DNA of 64,000 nucleotides from Bin80 sp965203305 (lineage in GTDB: Bacteria > Bacteroidota > Rhodothermia > Rhodothermales > Bin80), in NCBI GenBank assembly GCA_965203305.1, contig OZ241874.1, forward strand, positions 3,764,354 to 3,828,353, written 5' to 3'. This document shows, piece after piece, positions 36,556 to 44,684 of the stretch. Positions within the stretch are counted from its first letter, which is position 1; each line of letters starts with the position of its first letter. The notes beneath the pieces were generated by a model that ran no database searches, was not told the DNA's origin, and was given only the letters and a program-made list of their open reading frames with translations. The position numbers were made by a program, and so were the translations under genes.

Positions 36556-37263
36556 ATGACCGAAGACCTTCGCGCTCTTCAGGACTGTCTTTCTGCAGAG
36601 GCAGGGATGCATGGCCCTGTTGTTCCTCTGGAACCTGTAATGGAGCCTGTGAATGCATTCGCAGAGAGGATTATGTCTTTGGTTGATGCCAGAAATGCGG
36701 TACATGCAATCATGTCTTTGGATGCACTTCGAGACTACACAAGTTCTTCTATACTCACCCCCATTGATGCACACCGTACAAATGCCGTCTTTGGCGAGGG
36801 AAATCCGCAGGCCGACATCATGCTGATTGGAGAAGCCCCCGGGGCAGAAGAAGATCGGACCGGGAAGCCTTTTGTTGGCCGAGCTGGACAGTTGCTGGAC
36901 AAGATGCTTGGGGCGATTCAATTGTCCCGAGCTGCTATCTTCATTGGAAACATTCTGAAAACACGCCCGCCCCAGAACCGGAACCCCCAGCCGGATGAGA
37001 TTGCATCTCATTTGCCTGTTCTTTACCGGCAGATGTCCCTGATTCAGCCCCGGTTTATCCTGTGTCTGGGACGCATTGCCGGACAGACATTGCTGAATAC
37101 CACTGCTCCGCTGGGCAAACTTCGCGGACAGGCACAGCCGTATCATGGAGCAACTCTGATTGTTACCTACCATCCCGCCGCTCTTTTGCGGAGTCCAAAA
37201 TGGAAGCGGCCTGCATGGGAAGACCTGAAGCTTCTGCGCCGTCTGGCGAAACAGCCTGTGTGA
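36556..37263 (+). CDS. Uracil-DNA glycosylase, family 4-like, without cluster cysteines
   Basis: 235 aa with the family's catalytic and binding motifs: GEAPGAEEDRTGKPFVGRAGQLL near residue 92 and HPAALLRSP near 206. Family 4 UDGs normally carry a 4Fe-4S cluster held by four Cys. Here the usual CxxC stretch before the Arg/VFGEG segment is DYTSSSIL, the KCRPP motif is KTRPP, and the following Cys is also replaced (EIASHLP). All four ligands are therefore missing. It removes uracil from DNA by family inference. It ends 2 bp before dnaB, so it is co-transcribed. Confidence 0.85.
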   Translation: MTEDLRALQDCLSAEAGMHGPVVPLEPVMEPVNAFAERIMSLVDARNAVHAIMSLDALRDYTSSSILTPIDAHRTNAVFGEGNPQADIMLIGEAPGAEEDRTGKPFVGRAGQLLDKMLGAIQLSRAAIFIGNILKTRPPQNRNPQPDEIASHLPVLYRQMSLIQPRFILCLGRIAGQTLLNTTAPLGKLRGQAQPYHGATLIVTYHPAALLRSPKWKRPAWEDLKLLRRLAKQPV

Positions 37264-37265
37264 TC

Positions 37266-39464
37266 ATGCAAAACGAACCCGCTTTCCGGGGACCCGTCCT
37301 CGTTCAAAATTTGCAGGACCACTCAGGGCGAGTCCCACCACAGGCCGTTGACATGGAGCGATCCATTCTGTCTGCCATGTTACTGGATGGGGAAGCAGTG
37401 AGCATTGCATCTGCCATCCTGCCCGCAGACGCATTCTATTTGCCAAAGCATGCCAGAATTTACCGGGCTCTTTGTGAGCTGTTCAGCAAGGGACAGCCAA
37501 CAGATATCTATACCGTGGCGGAACATCTGCGCTCAACAAAGGAACTGGATTCCGTCGGAGGGAAACCCTATCTGGATGATCTCGCAGATGAAATTGTCTC
37601 TTCCGCAAATACCGAGCACCATGCACGTATTGTGATTGAGAAGGCACTCTTGCGCAAGATGATTGAAGCGATGGGCAAGCGCATCACCGAGGCCTATGAC
37701 CCTGGCACAGATGCCTTTGAGCTTCTTGATCAAACCGAGACGGATCTGTTTCAGATCTCCGAAAGTCAGGTGCGGAAATCTGCAAAAGACCTGAAAGATG
37801 TCCTTCATGAAACTGTCCTCCACATCCAGAATCTCACAGACCGTACAGGAGACCTTTCAGGGGTTACCAGTGGCTTTACGGATCTTGACAGGTTGACGGG
37901 GGGGTGGCAGAATTCGGACCTGATCATTATCGCCGGCCGGCCGGCAATGGGAAAATGTGTTGATGCTGATACCCCGATACTGCAATCTGATGGTCAACTG
38001 GTCCGAATCGCGGATCTCTGTGATCGGCAGAATGCCCGCCTGCTGACTTTGGGAGAGGATGATCGGTTTTCTGTTACGAAGCCCTCTGCGTACATCTATG
38101 ACGGAATCAAGCCCGTCTACCGGGTTACAACCCGGCTGGGGCGAACCGTGAGCACGACACTGACCCACCCGTTCCTTACGCCCGAAGGCTGGCAGCCTCT
38201 GGGAGAACTCGCGCCTGGAACCCCCATTGCCGTCCCCCGTGAATTGCCTGTATTTGGAACACTTGCCGTTGATGATTCGGTAACGAGACAGCTTGCCAGC
38301 TCCATTCGGCACCCGGAGAGGTTGATCCGGCTGATGCCGGGTACACGAGGAACGGCTGTCAAATCCCGCGGGCTTCAGGTGCTTCCCCGCTGGACTTTTT
38401 CTCTTGCCCCCGGCTGCCTGAAAACTTTTCTGGATCAGATTTTTGCTGGCAAACAGAGACTCAGAGTATCTTCCCGTCTCCTTTCCCAACAGCTGGCTCA
38501 CCTCTGTCTCCGATTCGGCATTCTTTGCCAGGTTCAAAAAAATCTTGACGGATGGACGGTAACCCCCAAGGAGCAGAACCGCCAACCGGGATGCAATGGC
38601 TCGCAGATTCTGTTTGACGAGATTGTACGGATTGACAGCCTGGGACCTCGGCCTGTATATGATCTGACAATTGACGAGACACACAACTTTGTGGCCTCTG
38701 ATGTCTGTGTCCACAACACAGCGTTCGCTCTCACCTGTGCTCGCAACGCAGCGATTGAGGGCGGCAACCCTGTAAGTTGCGCAATCTTCTCGCTGGAAAT
38801 GAGTTCCCGACAGCTGGGGCAGCGTCTGTTGACCTCAGAAGCCAGAGTAAATGCACAGGCAGCGCGTACTGGCAATCTTTCACAGGAGGAGTTTAATTCG
38901 CTCACGAGTGCAGGAGCCAAGCTGCACAGGGCCCAGATATTCATTGATGATACGGCCGGGCTGGGAGTTCTGGAATTGCGGGCGAAATGCCGCAGGCTAA
39001 AGTCCGAAAAAGATATTGGACTGGTCCTGGTTGATTACCTGCAACTGATGCAGGGGCGATCCTCGGATAACCGGGAACAGGAGATTGCAAACATATCAAG
39101 GTCTCTCAAAGCACTGGCAAAAGAGCTGGACATTCCGGTCATCGCACTCAGTCAGTTGAACCGAAACGCCGAAGATCGAAAGGACAAGCGGCCACAGCTG
39201 GCAGACTTGCGAGAGAGCGGGGCAATTGAGCAGGATGCCGATGTTGTTGCGTTTATCTACCGTCCCTCGTATTACGGAATCCAGTACACCGATGACGAGC
39301 TTAAGGAGTCCACAGAGGGGCTTGCGGAAATCATCATCGGCAAGCACCGCAACGGGCCGACTGGAACTGTGAAACTCCAGTTCCACAATCAGTATGCCCG
39401 TTTTGCAAATCTTGACCCTTACCGTCAGCCGGAACGAGAGCCTTCCTCTAGCTCTCCGTTCTGA
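37266..39464 (+). CDS. dnaB: Replicative DNA helicase DnaB with intein
   Basis: A 732-aa precursor starting at ATG 37266. The N-terminal primase-interacting domain (QAVDMERSILSAMLLD) is followed by the RecA-like core. The P-loop IIAGRPAMGK is interrupted after its Lys by a 254-aa intein and resumes with TAFALTCARN. Downstream are LVLVDYLQLM (Walker B), SQLNRNAEDR and RESGAIEQDAD. The mature helicase would be 478 aa, a normal size. Helicase function depends on splicing, because the Walker A motif is split. Confidence 0.96.
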   Translation: MQNEPAFRGPVLVQNLQDHSGRVPPQAVDMERSILSAMLLDGEAVSIASAILPADAFYLPKHARIYRALCELFSKGQPTDIYTVAEHLRSTKELDSVGGKPYLDDLADEIVSSANTEHHARIVIEKALLRKMIEAMGKRITEAYDPGTDAFELLDQTETDLFQISESQVRKSAKDLKDVLHETVLHIQNLTDRTGDLSGVTSGFTDLDRLTGGWQNSDLIIIAGRPAMGKCVDADTPILQSDGQLVRIADLCDRQNARLLTLGEDDRFSVTKPSAYIYDGIKPVYRVTTRLGRTVSTTLTHPFLTPEGWQPLGELAPGTPIAVPRELPVFGTLAVDDSVTRQLASSIRHPERLIRLMPGTRGTAVKSRGLQVLPRWTFSLAPGCLKTFLDQIFAGKQRLRVSSRLLSQQLAHLCLRFGILCQVQKNLDGWTVTPKEQNRQPGCNGSQILFDEIVRIDSLGPRPVYDLTIDETHNFVASDVCVHNTAFALTCARNAAIEGGNPVSCAIFSLEMSSRQLGQRLLTSEARVNAQAARTGNLSQEEFNSLTSAGAKLHRAQIFIDDTAGLGVLELRAKCRRLKSEKDIGLVLVDYLQLMQGRSSDNREQEIANISRSLKALAKELDIPVIALSQLNRNAEDRKDKRPQLADLRESGAIEQDADVVAFIYRPSYYGIQYTDDELKESTEGLAEIIIGKHRNGPTGTVKLQFHNQYARFANLDPYRQPEREPSSSSPF
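37956..38717 (+). other. DnaB intein (254 aa) in Walker A, degenerate endonuclease
   Basis: It starts CVDADTPI (block A Cys nucleophile), has a block B-like TTLTHPFLT and ends FVASDVCVHN (blocks F/G) with Thr as +1 residue. These are the parts needed for protein splicing. The middle about 110 residues keep a homing-endonuclease-like pattern (SSRLLSQQLAHLCLRFGI) but no clear LAGLIDADG motif, so the endonuclease seems eroded. Confidence 0.92.
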
Positions 39465-39797
39465 ACAGCGGACCGAACACTACACACCTCCACATGGTCT
39501 TCCCTGTTGTGGAGTGCTTTCCTGTCAAGTTCTCCGAATCAAGTCATCTGCGCGAGTATACAAGCCTTTCTGGTTCCCTGTGAACGTGCTATGGGAGGCT
39601 GGCAGGTATTTCCCGGTGCACAAGATATGGCAAAGGATCAAGGCATAACCTTGTGTCGCACCAATTCGGGGGCAGCATCTGGTGGTCTGCGGACCTGCAA
39701 CGGGCAGGACAGTACTCATGGTAGTGCGGGCCGCGGGACTGGAGGGGGAGCAATCTGTTTCTTTTTCCCGCTCCGCACATCCCGGAACCGCGAGATC
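39465..39797. other. Intergenic, nothing recognised
   Basis: 333 bp between the converging dnaB and ATPase genes. I see no hairpin with a T-run, repeat or small gene that I can support. Confidence 0.4.
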
Positions 39798-41036
39798 TTA
39801 CCGCTCCATATCCATCTCTGAATCAGCCTCTCTGCTCGCGTCCTGTCCACGAATTCTTCTCTTTTCCTGTTCTTCCTGTGCAACTTCCTCCTCCCTTTCT
39901 CTCATCCACTCCCTCACCATATAATCCCGTAACGAGGGGATGGGAATAGAGTACGACCTGTTCTCCGCCTGATACAGAACCCCTTTCGCCAAGGCCTGCT
40001 CAAACCCCTTTTCACCCACTGCGGTTATAATCTGTTCTTTCTTGAATCCTCTCTCCAAGGACGCGTTTTGAAAGAGTTCCGCCAGACCATTAAAGGTGTT
40101 ATCATCAATCTTGTCTGTGCGCGCCTTGTAATACTGCCTTTTGAGTTCTCTTCCTTCTTGCATGACAAGTTCAAGCTCCTCGGGAGACATGTTTCCTTCT
40201 GTTTTCGCCAGATGAGCCAATGCGGCATTTTTGTAGGCATTGATGTGTTGGCCCCATCCATGGGTTTCCTGTGTGATCCGCTCTACCCAAGGCGTAACAT
40301 CTCCCTTGGCGTTCCCTTCCTTCACGAGATAATCTGTGAGTACAGCTCGTTCATTTTCTTCCTTAAGTGCATGGAGTTCTATCAGACAATTATCCTTGTG
40401 TCTGGATATGCCCAGATCATCAAGGATATTCGCAGTCATGCCGAGTCCAGCAACAGCAAGTATGACGGGGATACCCATCGTACCCTGATGAATGCCCGTA
40501 AGCAGGGGGACTGATATCTCTCTCTGTGCCTCAGGGTGGACACCGGGAACTCCCAGTGTCTGTGCTTCATCCAGTATCAGAAGAAGAGGAACTTTTGCAC
40601 TCGCCACTATCTGTTTGGTGGAGATGTCTTTTTCTTTGAGCCTTCCTCCTCCCCTCAAAGAACCCCTTATCCCGGCTACCTCAAGTCCCAGCTCCCCAAA
40701 CACCTCTGTAAGTTCCACCCCCGCCGTTTTCCCCATATCGTGACGGAGTATTCCCGTATTCCACAGTGCATTCGTAGAAATGATTGCGGTGATCCACCCG
40801 TCCGCATGGGCCAACTTCCTGTATTCGTAGAGCAGGGCTGTTTTCCCGGCACCCGGAGGCCCCTGCACCAAGAAGCTGGTCCCCCCGTTCTTTTTTTTCG
40901 CCCGATCCATCCATATCTGGAATGTATCCAAGTGCTTGGTTCTCCCGTGAAAATATTTGGCGACAGGGTTCTCTGACGGGTCCGCTATTTTGCCTGATGG
41001 CGGGGAGGGACGCAAGTGTTTCCACAGGGGATACAT
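39798..41036 (-). CDS. AAA-type/STAND-like ATPase of unknown role
   Basis: A 412-aa protein with FLVQGPPGAGKTALL (Walker A, near residue 58) and LLLILDEAQTLG (Walker B) in an AAA-like fold. After it comes a helical C-terminal part ending in a charged, coiled-coil-like tail (REREEEVAQEEQEKRR). The RPxxK/H-like N-terminus (FHGRTKHLDTF) and single-chain ATPase layout resemble ATPases found near mobile or defence genes, but no partner gene is identifiable. The start is ATG 41036. A short overlapping frame upstream (40985-41200) has no support. Confidence 0.7.
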   Translation of the reverse strand: MYPLWKHLRPSPPSGKIADPSENPVAKYFHGRTKHLDTFQIWMDRAKKKNGGTSFLVQGPPGAGKTALLYEYRKLAHADGWITAIISTNALWNTGILRHDMGKTAGVELTEVFGELGLEVAGIRGSLRGGGRLKEKDISTKQIVASAKVPLLLILDEAQTLGVPGVHPEAQREISVPLLTGIHQGTMGIPVILAVAGLGMTANILDDLGISRHKDNCLIELHALKEENERAVLTDYLVKEGNAKGDVTPWVERITQETHGWGQHINAYKNAALAHLAKTEGNMSPEELELVMQEGRELKRQYYKARTDKIDDNTFNGLAELFQNASLERGFKKEQIITAVGEKGFEQALAKGVLYQAENRSYSIPIPSLRDYMVREWMREREEEVAQEEQEKRRIRGQDASREADSEMDMER

Positions 41037-41534
41037 GTGTACTGGCGATATCGGAACTGAAATACCCTACCAGGAACCCGCCCAAATGTTCCCGCATACG
41101 CCACTGCCTCACTTGCCGTTCCATGCTCATCGCATCCTAGGAAACGGGTTTCTTTGGTGAGCTTATCGTAGATCATCTTGACGAACCCCATGCGGCTCAT
41201 TCCGCACCCACTTTCTGCTCAGGGATGGGGAGTTGTAAAGGAAACTGCGCTAAGCTAAGCCCGGAACGGGAACATATCCGTCAAGAGGCAGATCGCTGCC
41301 GATTCCGCTTGATCTGGGCCACGGATTCCGTGGAATTTTCGCTCTCTTCCTGGCAGGAGCATCTGCTCCAGACCCCTCCACGGGCAACACATATCTCTTG
41401 CAGTTTTTGCTATACGTTCCTTTTTTCTGATTGATTACAGCTACTCTGCGCATTTCGCACCAGAGCAGCCAAACCCGGTGTGACGGAACCGGTTATCCTC
41501 CCCCTGGTTTTGCCAAAGCCCAAGTCAGAAAAAG
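41037..41534. other. Intergenic with an orphan TnpB-element end
   Basis: About 500 bp upstream of the ATPase. At 41228-41247 GGGAGTTGTAAAGGAAACTG matches the ends of the two TnpB elements. No tnpB sequence or second end follows. Nothing else is supported. Confidence 0.5.
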
Positions 41535-41605
41535 AGGTGACGGGCGGATTCGAACCGCCGTACAAGGCTTTGCAGGCCTCTGCCTAGCCACTCGGCCACG
41601 TCACC
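41535..41605 (-). tRNA. tRNA-Cys (GCA)
   Basis: On the minus strand, acceptor GGTGACG pairs with CGTCACC. The anticodon loop CTGCAAA carries GCA, and the T-loop is GTTCGAATC. It lies 6 bp from tRNA-Arg in a three-tRNA cluster. Confidence 0.92.
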
Positions 41606-41611
41606 TTTTGG

Positions 41612-41888
41612 CACGCCCGGCAGGACTCGAACCTGCAACCTGCGGATTCAGGTTTGTGCCGGTTTCCCGACTCCCTGGACTATCTCTTCACCTTCTTCAG
41701 TACCTGACCGAAGGAAGGGGTGGCCGTCTAGTCTCTACACCTTCCCCGCAAAGGGGCTTGGCTCGGGATTACCGTGAACTTTATTCCGTAGGCTTCCCCG
41801 AATTTGACCACTTACACGCTGGCCGTTTCCAGCCAGCGGCCCGCTTGTTGCAGAAGTCCGCTGCTCTATCCAGTTGAGCTACGGGCGC
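41612..41888 (-). tRNA. tRNA-Arg (UCU) interrupted by a group I intron
   Basis: Two 37-nt exons (41852-41888 and 41612-41648) together fold as a tRNA: acceptor GCGCCCG with CGGGCGT, D-stem GCTC/GAGC, anticodon stem GCGGA/TCCGC with loop CTTCTAA (anticodon TCT) and a T-arm GCAGGTTCGAGTCCTGC. A CCA follows in the DNA (41609-41611). A 203-nt insert separates them after anticodon position 36, so the gene is functional only after RNA splicing. Confidence 0.9.
41649..41851 (-). ncRNA. Group I self-splicing intron in tRNA-Arg
   Basis: The 203-nt insert has group I landmarks: the upstream exon ends in T and the intron ends in G. The core segments GTCAAATTCGG, GAGCCAAGCC, GGTGTAGAGACTAGACGGC, ATAGTCCAGGGAGT and CACAAACC appear in order. 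These closely resemble the small subgroup IC3 intron of the Azoarcus tRNA-Ile gene, which is about 205 nt. There is no internal ORF for a homing endonuclease. Confidence 0.92.
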
Positions 41889-41914
41889 ATAACATGTTAC
41901 AGAACTGTGGAACG

Positions 41915-41988
41915 TCGGGGCGGCCGGATTTGAACCGACGACTTCTGCGTCCCAAACGCAGTGCTCTACCGGGCTGAGCTACGCCCCG
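41915..41988 (-). tRNA. tRNA-Pro (UGG)
   Basis: On the minus strand, acceptor CGGGGCG pairs with CGCCCCG. Anticodon stem CTGCG/CGCAG encloses TTTGGGA (anticodon TGG), and the T-loop is GTTCAAATC. Upstream member of the cluster. Confidence 0.92.
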
Positions 41989-41999
41989 ATTCAGAGAGC

Positions 42000-42167
42000 C
42001 TATCTCGCCGCCTTCAGCTCCGCCTGTACATCCTGTTGCGGAACCATCTTCTCCCTGAAACGGAAGCTGCCGTTAGACTTCTTCTCCGCAATGATCAGCT
42101 TCGCCATCACCTTGCGCTCCTGCCTGCGCTTCAGGACCTTGTCTCCAAAAGACTGTTTCTTGGCCAT
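42000..42167 (-). CDS. DUF4295 family small protein
   Basis: A 55-aa basic protein (MAKKQSFGDKVLKRRQERK) ending at TAG 42000. It follows rpmG by one base on the same strand. A small basic protein in this position after rpmB-rpmG is characteristic of Bacteroidota (DUF4295), presumed ribosome-associated. Confidence 0.75.
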   Translation of the reverse strand: MAKKQSFGDKVLKRRQERKVMAKLIIAEKKSNGSFRFREKMVPQQDVQAELKAAR

Positions 42168-42168
42168 T

Positions 42169-42342
42169 TTACTTGATCTCTCTATGCAGTGTATGTTTGC
42201 GAAGGGTCGCGTTGTACTTCTTTAGCTCAAGTCGACCCGCCGTATTGCGCCGGTTCTTGATCGTGGAGTACCGGCTTGTGCCCGGCGCCTCCGTACATTC
42301 AAGGATGATCTTGCCCCTTACATCTTTTCCTTTGCGTGCCAT
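42169..42342 (-). CDS. rpmG: 50S ribosomal protein L33
   Basis: 57 aa from ATG 42342 (MARKGKDVRGKIILEC), with YSTIKNRRNTAGRLELKKY typical of L33. It has one Cys only, so it is the zinc-free form. It lies 10 bp after rpmB. Confidence 0.92.
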   Translation of the reverse strand: MARKGKDVRGKIILECTEAPGTSRYSTIKNRRNTAGRLELKKYNATLRKHTLHREIK

Positions 42343-42352
42343 ATTCTTGTAT

Positions 42353-42589
42353 TTATATGGAGATACCCTGCTTGCGCGCTTCACGCAACACCGCTTCTAC
42401 TCCTTTTTTGTTAATAGTCTTGATGGTCTTGGCAGAAACCCTGAGCTTCACCCACCGCTTCTGCTCGGGCAAATAAAACCGCTTCGTCTGCAGATTGACC
42501 CCAAAACGACGACGCGTTTTGTTGTTCGCATGTGAGACATGATTGCCTGACATGGGGCCTTTTCCCGTCAATTGGTCTTTGCGTGCCAT
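42353..42589 (-). CDS. rpmB: 50S ribosomal protein L28
   Basis: A 78-aa protein with LTGKGPMSGNHVSHANNKTRR and the C-terminal basic tail of L28. First gene of the rpmB-rpmG-DUF4295 cluster on the minus strand. Confidence 0.94.
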   Translation of the reverse strand: MARKDQLTGKGPMSGNHVSHANNKTRRRFGVNLQTKRFYLPEQKRWVKLRVSAKTIKTINKKGVEAVLREARKQGISI

Positions 42590-42657
42590 AGATAATTCCC
42601 TTTCCTAGTTTTGGGTAGCCCGCTTGTATGAGGTTGTTCGTCTATGGGTTCCCACGC

Positions 42658-43890
42658 CTAAATATTTCCAGCAATTGCACGACTGGGTTCTCCCCGTGCT
42701 GCTCGCCAGGCCGGATATAAAGAGGCAAGGATGCACAGGCCAAATGACGCTGGGCCAATGAGAAGCAGGTCCAGTGTCTGAATTGAAACGGGATAAGCCT
42801 CGATCACGAAAGCCTCTGCTCCCAGGATGGGAATCAGTGCAAACTGTTTCTGGGCCCAAAGAATTCCCAGCCCGATGGCAAATCCGGACCCGACACCAAT
42901 CAGTCCAATCAATCCTCCCTGAGTCAAAAAAATCCTCTGGATATCCCGCGCCGTTGCCCCCATTGCCTGCAGAACGCCAATGTCCCGCCGCTTTTCAACA
43001 ACAACCATTGTAAGTGATCCCACAATGTTGAACGCTGCAATGACACAGATCAGAATCAGAATCAGCGAGGCCCCCCATTTTTCCAGCTGCATCACATCAT
43101 ACAGGGACTGCTGAAGCTCGTACCAGGTTTGAACCTGTAATCCCTCGGGATACCGCTCCTTCATGGCTTCCCGGATTTCTTCGGCATGTTCCAGATTCAC
43201 AAGTCGCAGGTCAACTCCTGTGACCGTGTTTTTCAGATGGAACAGGTTCTGGGCCTCCCGGATTCCAATAAACACATGCGTATTGTCGTAGGACTCCTCC
43301 AGCTTGTACAGCCCCCGCACATCAAACTGCCTCACGGGTGGCGGAGAAAAGACTCGTGTAAGCATCTGGGCCAGTCCCTGAGCAGAAAACAGCATTGCCC
43401 CGCTGTTGCCAGATCCCGGAAAAAGCCTCAGCTGCTGTCCCAGTCCCGCACCCATGACCATGCCCTGTTCACTGATGTCAAATTCTCCTGACACCATTGC
43501 TGTCTTCATCGTGTCTGTGGAGACTCCCCGCACGATCACAACACGATTCACATCTGGCTGGACTGCAGTAACCAGAAGTGCTTTTCCCTCAACATACGGA
43601 TCTGCACTCCGAACACGGGGAAGCTGCAACGCCTCTTTGACGATCTCATTTGCCTCCGCCCGGGGAAGTCCCCCTCCACCCTCTGCAACAATGCGGACAT
43701 GCGGATCTATAGACACAAGAAGATCACGCACAACATCGTAAAATCCGTTCATGACCGACAGGACCACAATCAGGGCGGCAACTCCCGTGGCAATCCCTGC
43801 CATCGAAATCCCCGACATAATTGTGACCAGGGGAATTCGCTGCCTGCTGTGCAAGTATCGCCGTGCGATGAACAGCCTGTAATCCATCAC
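42658..43890 (-). CDS. LolC/LolE-family ABC transporter permease
   Basis: 410 aa with an N-terminal transmembrane segment (ISMAGIATGVAALIVVLSVMNGFYD), a periplasmic MacB-core-like domain (residues about 50-260) and three C-terminal FtsX-type segments (LILILICVIAAFNIVG, GLIGLIGVGSGFAIG, LLLIGPASFGLCILASLYP). This is the layout of lipoprotein-releasing permeases that hand lipoproteins to LolA. The ATPase is not adjacent. The start overlaps the preceding gene by four bases. Confidence 0.85.
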   Translation of the reverse strand: MMDYRLFIARRYLHSRQRIPLVTIMSGISMAGIATGVAALIVVLSVMNGFYDVVRDLLVSIDPHVRIVAEGGGGLPRAEANEIVKEALQLPRVRSADPYVEGKALLVTAVQPDVNRVVIVRGVSTDTMKTAMVSGEFDISEQGMVMGAGLGQQLRLFPGSGNSGAMLFSAQGLAQMLTRVFSPPPVRQFDVRGLYKLEESYDNTHVFIGIREAQNLFHLKNTVTGVDLRLVNLEHAEEIREAMKERYPEGLQVQTWYELQQSLYDVMQLEKWGASLILILICVIAAFNIVGSLTMVVVEKRRDIGVLQAMGATARDIQRIFLTQGGLIGLIGVGSGFAIGLGILWAQKQFALIPILGAEAFVIEAYPVSIQTLDLLLIGPASFGLCILASLYPAWRAARGEPSRAIAGNI

Positions 43891-44678
43891 TCTGACGCTG
43901 GAGTCAGCCTCACATCTCCATCGGTAAACCAGAAATCAGGAACCTCGGAAGGAAACCGGATTGCCCTTGTGACAACCTCGTGGGGTTTTCCAAGGGACCG
44001 CTTGCGCGTGGACAGGATCAGAGAGTCTCCTGGCACTGGGTGGCTTTCGTACTCTCTCCATTCAAAAATTCGGAACGGACCTTCCGGGTCATCTGCAGAC
44101 CCCCGATACTTCCACTGCCTGATCTGTCCAGACGTGCGATCAATCCGAAGGTAAAACTCCTCAGCCGGTGCACGATCCGGGAGGGTAAACCGAAGATGCA
44201 GCATGTCTGTGGATTCATCCGATGAATCGGGGAAAAATGTTCGTTCCACCCCTGCATCAAACAGCATGAGCGGTGCCAAAAGCCAGAACGAATCATTCAC
44301 AAACCGGTCATGGGCCTCTTCAATGCGGACGGCTGCCTCGGCAGCGTCCAATTCCACCGAATCCCAGTAAACTGTCCCCTGTCGGGTATCAATGTCAAAC
44401 AAAACCACATAGGGTTCTCCGGCTGGACCAGGAAGCTCCATCCGGTATTGATTGGTCTTCCTGTTCCACAGATGGCGTACCACCCGGTTGGGGATACGGT
44501 TAATTTCTGTAGCCTGGCTGAAAAGGACATAGGATGCCTTGGACCATGCTTCCGCACCTCCGGCGGCATCCATTACCCTGCGGGCAAGAGAATCCGCCAC
44601 GGGGTCTTGCTGTGCCTGGCTGGCTGTCGCAATCAGCAAGGCAAACACGGGTAGCCCGACTGTCCTGAGTGCATTCAT
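43887..44678 (-). CDS. Exported protein of unknown function (LolA-like beta fold possible)
   Basis: A 263-aa protein with a signal peptide (VFALLIATASQAQQ) and DAAGGAEAWSKASYVLFSQATEI, then alternating beta-type strands with REWESHP-like segments. The AGGAEAW start is common among exported proteins of Bacteroidota that look like lipoprotein-carrier folds. It overlaps the permease gene, which supports a lipoprotein-handling or envelope role, but this is inference. Confidence 0.65.
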   Translation of the reverse strand: MNALRTVGLPVFALLIATASQAQQDPVADSLARRVMDAAGGAEAWSKASYVLFSQATEINRIPNRVVRHLWNRKTNQYRMELPGPAGEPYVVLFDIDTRQGTVYWDSVELDAAEAAVRIEEAHDRFVNDSFWLLAPLMLFDAGVERTFFPDSSDESTDMLHLRFTLPDRAPAEEFYLRIDRTSGQIRQWKYRGSADDPEGPFRIFEWREYESHPVPGDSLILSTRKRSLGKPHEVVTRAIRFPSEVPDFWFTDGDVRLTPASE

Positions 44679-44684
44679 GGCAAG

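Noticed and set aside
40985..41200. 71-aa frame overlapping the ATPase start
   Set aside because: No ribosome site, no family and a large overlap; unsupported.
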